From Flavobacteriaceae bacterium (GTDB taxonomy: Bacteria > Bacteroidota > Bacteroidia > Flavobacteriales > Flavobacteriaceae): a stretch of DNA of 37,093 bases. A program made the translations under genes and the position numbers. Below the pieces are notes generated by a model. The model had not been told where the DNA came from and ran no database searches. It was given only the letters and a program-made list of their open reading frames with translations. How positions within the stretch are numbered: position 1 is the stretch's first letter; the number at the start of each line of letters is the position of its first letter. The stretch covers positions 1-37,093 of the forward strand of contig JANSXF010000043.1 in NCBI GenBank assembly GCA_024743095.1, written 5' to 3'. Positions 31,458 through 37,093 of the stretch are shown piece by piece.

Positions 31458-33653
31458 ATGTTTCGCACCACTTTTCCCAACTATCGGCAATTGGACAAGA
31501 TGGACTGTGGCCCCACATGCCTCAGGATCATCGCCAAATATTATGGCAGGGAGGTGCCCTTAGAGCGTCTTAGACAGGCATCATATATTGATAGGGAAGG
31601 TGTTTCATTGGCAGGTATAAAGGAAGCTGCAAAGCAAATCGGTTTGGAAACTTTCCCGGTCTTGATCACTTGGGAAGACCTTATTGAAAAAGCCCCATTG
31701 CCATGTATTGTTCATTGGGAAGGCAATCATTTTGTGGTGGTCTATCGCATAACCCCTACTAAAGTATATTTCTCGGATCCGGCCAAGGGAAAATATAGTC
31801 TAAGTGCCGATGCATTTAAAAGAGGTTGGCTTTCTGCAGAGAAGAAAGGAATTGCCATGTTTTTGGAACCGATGGATGTTTTCATCAAGGGTAAATTGGG
31901 CAGCTTAAAAAACAAAAGTCATCTCATACATGCTCTTAAATATCTTTTTGATTATAAAAAGTTGGTCGGGCAATTGGCCATAGGACTTTTGCTCTCGTCC
32001 ATTATCCAATTGGCCCTGCCCTTCTTTACCCAAAGTATTGTTGATTATGGTATCGAGAACCAGGACCTGAATTTTATCCAGGTCATTCTGATAGGGCAGG
32101 TATTCTTTGTATTGTCAAGAGGGGCCATAGCCATCTTACGGGATTGGATCTTGTTGCATATGTCCATGCGGATCAACATTCGGATGATGAATGATTATCT
32201 TACGCGATTGATACAATTGCCTGTTTCGTTCTTTACGGGTCGGGGCATCGGTGATTTGGTAAAGAGAATCAACGACAATGAACGGATCGAGGAATTTTTC
32301 ACCAATGGTTCTTTGACTTTTTTATTCGATATATTCAACATTCTCCTTTTCAGTTTTGTGCTGGCCTATTATAACCTCAGGATATTTTTGGTCTTCCTCA
32401 TCGGATCTGGAATGTACTTGCTATGGTCATTGGCATTCATGAAGAAAAAAGCTTTGTTGGACACTGCATACTTTAAATCCAGTGCAAAGAGCCAATCCAA
32501 GGTCCTACAGATCATTTACAATATTGAAGACATCAAGGTCAATGGTTCCGAGGATCGGCGGAAGAAAGAATGGAACGCCACACAATTGGAACTGTTTGGG
32601 GTCACATCAAAAAACTTAAGAATCCATCAATTACAGACCAATGGAGGACAGCTTATCAATGAACTAAAGAATATAGCCATTATTTTTCTTTCGGCCTATG
32701 CCGTTATCGAAGGAGTCTTCAGTCTTGGTGTGATGTTGGCCATCCAGTTCATCATTGGTCAGCTTAATGTACCACTGAGCAAGATGATGGATTTTTTATT
32801 GGACTACCAAAAAGCGGAATTGGCGCTGAGACGGCTTTTTGAAGTTTGGAACGAGGAACCCGAGGGTCATGATTTGAACCCAGTTGAAAAAAAAGCGCAC
32901 GAAAGCATTGATTTCCACGATGTCTCTTTCAGATATGGTCCTCCAGGGACCAAGGCAGCTCTGTCTCATGTTTCCATAGCCATACCTAAAGGAAAGGTAA
33001 CCGCTATAGTGGGACACAGTGGTTCCGGAAAATCGACGTTGCTCAAGCTTCTATTACAGTTCCATAGCCCCACCGAGGGAAAGGTCACCGTTGGAAACAC
33101 ACCTTTATCGAGCATTGCACCTAGAATTTGGAGAGAAAACTGTGGCGTGGTATTGCAGGAGGGAAGCCTTTTTGAGGATACGATAGAACGAAATATAACG
33201 GAATCCAAATCCAAGACCCCATTGGATAAAGATCGATTTGAGACGGCCTTGTCCTATGCCATGTTAAATGGCTTTGTCGATGATCTGCCCCACGGCACCA
33301 AAACCAAAATCGGGGAAAATGGAATCAGATTGAGCGGCGGTGAGAAGCAGCGAATATTAATGGCAAGGGCCATATACAAAGACCCGGATTACTTCTTCTT
33401 GGACGAGGCCACCAGTTCGTTGGATTCCATCAATGAAAAGGGAATACTAAACAACCTGGATTCCTTTAACAAAAACAGAACCGTTGTTATTGTGGCGCAC
33501 CGATTATCTACTATCCGCAATGCGGACAACATCATCGTTCTGGATAACGGAACTGTAAAAGAGCAAGGAACACATCAAGACCTCCTGGGCAAAAAAGAGG
33601 TGTATTGGAAATTGGTACAATATCAAATGGATGAGGTGGATTATGGAAGATAG
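31458..33653 (+). CDS. Peptidase-containing ABC transporter (C39 peptidase, PCAT)
   Basis: 731 residues. The N-terminal C39 peptidase has the catalytic Cys17 in QLDKMDCGPTCLRIIAKYYG, the histidine in CIVHWEGNHFVVVYRI and the aspartate in YFSDPAKGK. Six membrane segments follow at residues about 165-430. The ATPase has Walker A GHSGSGKSTLLKLLL (near residue 518), signature LSGGEKQR, Walker B YFFLDEATSSLD and the H-loop VIVAHRLST. Such transporters cut a double-glycine leader and export the cargo peptide. It forms an operon with the HlyD gene, overlapping it by about 20 bp. No double-glycine peptide gene was found nearby. Confidence 0.95.
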   Translation: MFRTTFPNYRQLDKMDCGPTCLRIIAKYYGREVPLERLRQASYIDREGVSLAGIKEAAKQIGLETFPVLITWEDLIEKAPLPCIVHWEGNHFVVVYRITPTKVYFSDPAKGKYSLSADAFKRGWLSAEKKGIAMFLEPMDVFIKGKLGSLKNKSHLIHALKYLFDYKKLVGQLAIGLLLSSIIQLALPFFTQSIVDYGIENQDLNFIQVILIGQVFFVLSRGAIAILRDWILLHMSMRINIRMMNDYLTRLIQLPVSFFTGRGIGDLVKRINDNERIEEFFTNGSLTFLFDIFNILLFSFVLAYYNLRIFLVFLIGSGMYLLWSLAFMKKKALLDTAYFKSSAKSQSKVLQIIYNIEDIKVNGSEDRRKKEWNATQLELFGVTSKNLRIHQLQTNGGQLINELKNIAIIFLSAYAVIEGVFSLGVMLAIQFIIGQLNVPLSKMMDFLLDYQKAELALRRLFEVWNEEPEGHDLNPVEKKAHESIDFHDVSFRYGPPGTKAALSHVSIAIPKGKVTAIVGHSGSGKSTLLKLLLQFHSPTEGKVTVGNTPLSSIAPRIWRENCGVVLQEGSLFEDTIERNITESKSKTPLDKDRFETALSYAMLNGFVDDLPHGTKTKIGENGIRLSGGEKQRILMARAIYKDPDYFFLDEATSSLDSINEKGILNNLDSFNKNRTVVIVAHRLSTIRNADNIIVLDNGTVKEQGTHQDLLGKKEVYWKLVQYQMDEVDYGR

Positions 33654-34929
33654 AGTAGTTTTTTCGGAAGACTTTTTGAACCGTCCCCCAAGCTGGATGG
33701 TTCGGAGAGGAAACCTGATTTTTTTCTTTTTCTTTATTTTGTTGGTGCTACTTGCCTACTTTATTCGATACAACGAAATAGTTGAAGCAGACATACTGGT
33801 GACCAGTGAAAATCCTCCGGTCACTCTTTATAGTAAGCGTCAGGGCCAATTGGTCTATATGAATTTTGAAGCGGGTCAGCAAGTGGACAAGGGAGGAATT
33901 CTGGCCGTTGTGGAAAACCCTTCAAAATGGGAGGATGTATTTTATCTAAAGGAGCAATTGGACGACACCTCCTTGACCCATACACTGGATGGGCTACATC
34001 AAAGGTTCCCCAGTAATCTGGAACTGGAAGTAGGAATGCATATGTCCTATCAGAAATATTTAAAAGCATACCAAAACTATCTGTTTTATTTGAACCTTGA
34101 TCAAGAAGCACTTGAAAGCAAGAACCTCGACCTAAGATTAGCAAAGTACAAAAGTCAGATAGCCATCAAACGGTCGCAATTAAAAACCGTAAGAAGAAAC
34201 TATTCCCTGGCCAAACAAAGTTATGACAGGCAGCAAGCACTTCTTGGAAAAGGTGTAATCTCCCAGCAGCAATTGGATGGCAACGAACAAGAAGTGTTGT
34301 TGGCCCAAAACGAGGTCAATACCATCAAGGAAGAGCTGGAGGCTTTACAGGTGGATACGCTAAGCCTGAAAGATCTTAGTTTAAAATCTTTGAACAGGGA
34401 TATTATAAATGCATCATCCTATTTCTCGGAACTTCAATTGGCCAAGCAAGAATTGAAGGGTAAAATGGATGAATGGGAAAACAACTATGCACTAATAAGT
34501 CCGGTCTCTGGAACGGTAACGGTTTTTGACATCTGGGACAACCATCAACAGGTATCCCAAGGGGAGCATATCTTGACCGTTGTGCCGAACAAAAAAACTG
34601 GGTTAATCGGCAAATGTAAAGTTCCCATCAGAAACTCGGCCAAAATCAAAAAAGGCCAAGATGTTATCATCAAATTGGACAACTACCCCTATCGGGAATG
34701 GGGCCTATTGAAGGGGGTTGTGGCTCAGATGTCCTTAACACCAAAAAAAGGTGATGATGTATATTATTCCGTATATGTTGAGATGCCACATTTAAAAACG
34801 ACCTATGGCCAGGAGATCGAGTTCAAACAGGAAATGATGGGAACGGCCAAAATAGTCCTTCAGGAAGCCTCCCTGTTGGAAAGGGTTTTCTACCAGTTCA
34901 GAGGACTATGGTCCGATATATCATATTAA
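33631..34929 (+). CDS. HlyD-family membrane fusion protein
   Basis: 432 residues (or 428 from ATG at 33643, MEDRVVFSEDFL). One membrane helix (residues about 27-46, LIFFFFFILLVLLAYFI) is followed by a biotinyl-lipoyl-like part (KRQGQLVYMNFEAGQQVDKG), a long coiled coil with RQQALLGKGVISQQQLDGNE, and a beta-barrel region (ALISPVSGTVTVFDIWDNHQ). It links the ABC transporter to an outer-membrane exit, which is not encoded in the window. The bacteriocin-type arrangement (PCAT plus HlyD) matches class I/II peptide export. Confidence 0.93.
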   Translation: MRWIMEDRVVFSEDFLNRPPSWMVRRGNLIFFFFFILLVLLAYFIRYNEIVEADILVTSENPPVTLYSKRQGQLVYMNFEAGQQVDKGGILAVVENPSKWEDVFYLKEQLDDTSLTHTLDGLHQRFPSNLELEVGMHMSYQKYLKAYQNYLFYLNLDQEALESKNLDLRLAKYKSQIAIKRSQLKTVRRNYSLAKQSYDRQQALLGKGVISQQQLDGNEQEVLLAQNEVNTIKEELEALQVDTLSLKDLSLKSLNRDIINASSYFSELQLAKQELKGKMDEWENNYALISPVSGTVTVFDIWDNHQQVSQGEHILTVVPNKKTGLIGKCKVPIRNSAKIKKGQDVIIKLDNYPYREWGLLKGVVAQMSLTPKKGDDVYYSVYVEMPHLKTTYGQEIEFKQEMMGTAKIVLQEASLLERVFYQFRGLWSDISY

Positions 34930-34945
34930 AAAACACAGAATTCTT

Positions 34946-36610
34946 ATGCGGCCTTATCTAGTATTTCTTTTATTGTCAATGATGACCATTACGGTTTTTT
35001 CACAAGATTTGAACAAAGATCAATTACTCCAACTGTCCTTCGATTCCCTTGATCGGATTGAAAGCAAACTGGAATATGGCACTATGTATTCAAAAAAGGT
35101 TTTTGATGCACATATCCTCAAAGCCAAATATGCAAAAGATACGGGACAACTTGCCGAGGCATATAGAAAACGGGTATGGGGCGAGGATTTTGCCTCGGCC
35201 ATCAAATATGTGGATTCAGCCATTGGGATATCCACAGGTGTCCATGAAAAAAGATTCCCATCCAAAGTGCATTACACCAAAGGAGGTCTGTTGTATGAAG
35301 CCGACAGACCTGATGAAGCGGTCAGGGAATTTGTAACCGCCTATGAATTTGCTAAAAAAGCCAATGATTATGAACGGATAGTCGACTGCTTCAACGCCAT
35401 AGCTATCATAAAAGGAGAATATGGCCATCAAGAAAGGGCGATATCCCTGCTTCGCCTTTCTCTGGATTACTTAAATAGGTACGAGGAAAAAATCGATAAT
35501 TATAATTTGACCAAACTCATCACATTGGATAACATTGCCCGTTGTTATCTGCAGATCAAAAAAATCGATTCATCACGGCATTATGCCCAACAGGGCCTCG
35601 ATCTTTCTTCAAAGATGAAGGATTTGGACACTTATGAATCTTTAAGTGCACTCTATGCACAAATAAACTATTATGATGGCAGCTATATCAAGTCCAGGGA
35701 TACACTATTAAAATATGTAAAGGGCACCGGAGATCTCTCGCAGGCAGATCGCCTTTTTTATTTGGGCATGATCGAGGGGAAAATTGGAAATTCAGGACAA
35801 AAAAGATGGTATTTCAAGCGAATTGATTCCTTACTGGAGCAGAACGGTTATCCTTTGATGGACAATGTGAAGGAAATCTTTCAATTCCTTTTAAAAGATG
35901 CCATCTCAAAAGACGAGGAACCCATGGTAAAGAATTATGCCAATCGATTGGTCTATTATGACAGTATATTGACTACAGCGGAAAAAGAGATCCGCAGTTT
36001 CCTGTGGACTGAATTTGACCTTCCAGAACAAGAGGCCTCCAAAAAAGTATTGTCCGATGAAATCCAAAAGAACGAAGGAACGATTCGGAACTACATTCTC
36101 TTGTCCGTCCTGCTCATTTCCCTTTTGGCGCTTTATTTCATCAAATACAGCAGGACGCAAAAGAAATTGAGGGAAGTCATGGATCAAGATGTCGAGCCTT
36201 TAAAACGTCATCCCCAAAAAGATGACATTGCTCAAATGGATATTGACCCCGAAGTTGTTCAAAGCACACTCGAGGCTTTGGATAAATGGGAAACAAACCT
36301 CGGTTACCTTGACCAAAAAACCAGTCAAAATTCATTGGCCTCTGACCTTAATACAAACACAACCTATCTTTCAAAGATCATCAATACCTATAAGGGGCAA
36401 ACGTTTTCCAATTATATAAAAGATCTTCGGGTAACCTATGCCATCAACCATTTAAAGGAAAACCCTCAAATCATCGATACCCATTCCACAATTCAGATTG
36501 CAGAAATGTTCGGGTTCAGCTCTTTGGATGTCTTTGCCCGGGCCATAAAATCCAAAATCGGGGTGACCCCAGCGGTCTACTTTAGAAAACTAAAGAAAAG
36601 CAATTTATAA
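34946..36610 (+). CDS. Membrane-anchored TPR protein with AraC-type DNA-binding domain
   Basis: 554 residues. A signal peptide (MRPYLVFLLLSMMTITVFSQ) precedes periplasmic tetratricopeptide repeats over residues about 70-330. A membrane helix lies near 379-398 (YILLSVLLISLLALYFIK), and a C-terminal cytoplasmic AraC helix-turn-helix pair contains FSNYIKDLRVTYAINHLKEN, IAEMFGFSSLDVFARAIKSK and GVTPAVYFRKLKK. It resembles the sensory half of a hybrid system joined directly to a DNA-binding domain, with no kinase. It follows the HlyD gene by 16 bp and probably regulates the export operon and the lipoprotein downstream. Confidence 0.92.
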   Translation: MRPYLVFLLLSMMTITVFSQDLNKDQLLQLSFDSLDRIESKLEYGTMYSKKVFDAHILKAKYAKDTGQLAEAYRKRVWGEDFASAIKYVDSAIGISTGVHEKRFPSKVHYTKGGLLYEADRPDEAVREFVTAYEFAKKANDYERIVDCFNAIAIIKGEYGHQERAISLLRLSLDYLNRYEEKIDNYNLTKLITLDNIARCYLQIKKIDSSRHYAQQGLDLSSKMKDLDTYESLSALYAQINYYDGSYIKSRDTLLKYVKGTGDLSQADRLFYLGMIEGKIGNSGQKRWYFKRIDSLLEQNGYPLMDNVKEIFQFLLKDAISKDEEPMVKNYANRLVYYDSILTTAEKEIRSFLWTEFDLPEQEASKKVLSDEIQKNEGTIRNYILLSVLLISLLALYFIKYSRTQKKLREVMDQDVEPLKRHPQKDDIAQMDIDPEVVQSTLEALDKWETNLGYLDQKTSQNSLASDLNTNTTYLSKIINTYKGQTFSNYIKDLRVTYAINHLKENPQIIDTHSTIQIAEMFGFSSLDVFARAIKSKIGVTPAVYFRKLKKSNL

Positions 36611-36703
36611 AATGCGCATAAATTAAAATGTCTTGAATTTTATTAACCATTAGTTTCGGCTTGAACAATAACACTACCATCAACTATTTAAAAGCTGAAC
36701 AAC

Positions 36704-37093
36704 ATGATTAAAAAAGCATTTTTAACACTATCACTGGCTAGTACAGTCCTATTTTTCCTCAGTTGTGAAAAAGAGAATCAACTCGATTTGAACGAGGAAA
36801 CGGCCGAACCCCCTTCTGACATAACTGAAGTAGCTGTCCATTTATCAGAAGAAGGACCCCTTGAATTTACCGATAAAGCATCCTTGGCCAAGCTCTTGGA
36901 GGAGACGGACAAAACAACATTCAACGCTAAGGTCCAAGAACTCACCGATAATGGATTTCAATCCCTGAGACCTGTTTTTGATGATTTGGAATCTCCTGAG
37001 GTACAAAGTTTTCTTTCCGAAAAATCGGGAAGGCTACAGAAATCAGGCATCCTGTATTCTTTAAAGGGAGGTCAGGACGAGGACGATATCGAC
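36704..37093 (+). CDS. Lipoprotein, cut by the window end
   Basis: The first 130 codons of an open frame from ATG at 36704. A lipoprotein signal (MIKKAFLTLSLASTVLFFLS followed by Cys21) precedes an acidic, helical region (EEGPLEFTDKASLAKLLEET; DDLESPEVQSFLSEK). The frame remains open at position 37093, so the size is unknown. Its position after the C39 transporter, HlyD and regulator suggests it is part of the export locus, perhaps a cargo-related or immunity protein (inference). No double-glycine leader is present. Confidence 0.8.
   Translation, partial: MIKKAFLTLSLASTVLFFLSCEKENQLDLNEETAEPPSDITEVAVHLSEEGPLEFTDKASLAKLLEETDKTTFNAKVQELTDNGFQSLRPVFDDLESPEVQSFLSEKSGRLQKSGILYSLKGGQDEDDID

Overview
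The window looks like a chromosomal segment of a marine Flavobacteriaceae bacterium (Flagellimonas/Muricauda-like; inference from protein style, A-rich start contexts instead of Shine-Dalgarno sites, a TAnnTTTG-type promoter, and Bacteroidota-specific Tra, DUF4133/DUF4134 and BfmA families). It is an accessory region made of a conjugative element flanked on both sides by arrays of small cassette-like genes.

Layout. (1) About 1-4000, nearly all minus strand: small genes in varying states of decay (DUF6326-like protein, AAA/DUF4143 ATPase, ParD with a frameshifted ParE, a 50-residue membrane peptide, a chimeric frameshifted membrane/VOC gene, a broken secreted protein). (2) 4054-7531: a lipoprotein and a PspC protein (minus), then a LytS-type histidine kinase and LytTR regulator operon (plus). 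(3) 7542-7877: a dead rhuM fragment. (4) 7899-21294, minus strand: a Bacteroidota conjugation module running traE-traF-traG-traI-like-traJ-traK-traM-traN, accessory genes, ssb, radC, a BfmA-like mobilization protein, a relaxase and a coupling protein. A peptidoglycan amidase diverges from its start (21481). No integrase, TraO, TraP/Q or topoisomerase is visible. (5) 22708-29770, mostly plus strand: TlpA-like lipoprotein, cupin, DinB, GumN/TraB-like protein, a GNAT acetyltransferase, three unknown proteins and one opposing 604-residue protein. (6) 29863-31199: an endonuclease/exonuclease/phosphatase-fold protein with a small HTH protein. (7) 31458-37093: an export locus with a C39-peptidase ABC transporter, an HlyD adaptor, a membrane-anchored TPR/AraC regulator and a lipoprotein cut by the window end.

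Most notable signal. A 15-bp motif, consensus GTTCAAATAAACGAT, occurs 14 times: five times in the left block (on the minus strand) and nine times in the right block (on the plus strand). I did not find it in the conjugation module or the export locus. Almost every interval between consecutive copies holds exactly one gene or one toxin-antitoxin pair. The motif abuts stop codons and often contains the start codon of the next gene. This resembles an integron cassette array, but with a short site and no evident attC fold. I regard it as a candidate undescribed gene-cassette system. Within the conjugation module there is also a long imperfect hairpin (12531-12641) between the accessory genes and ssb, and several inverted repeats upstream of traE.
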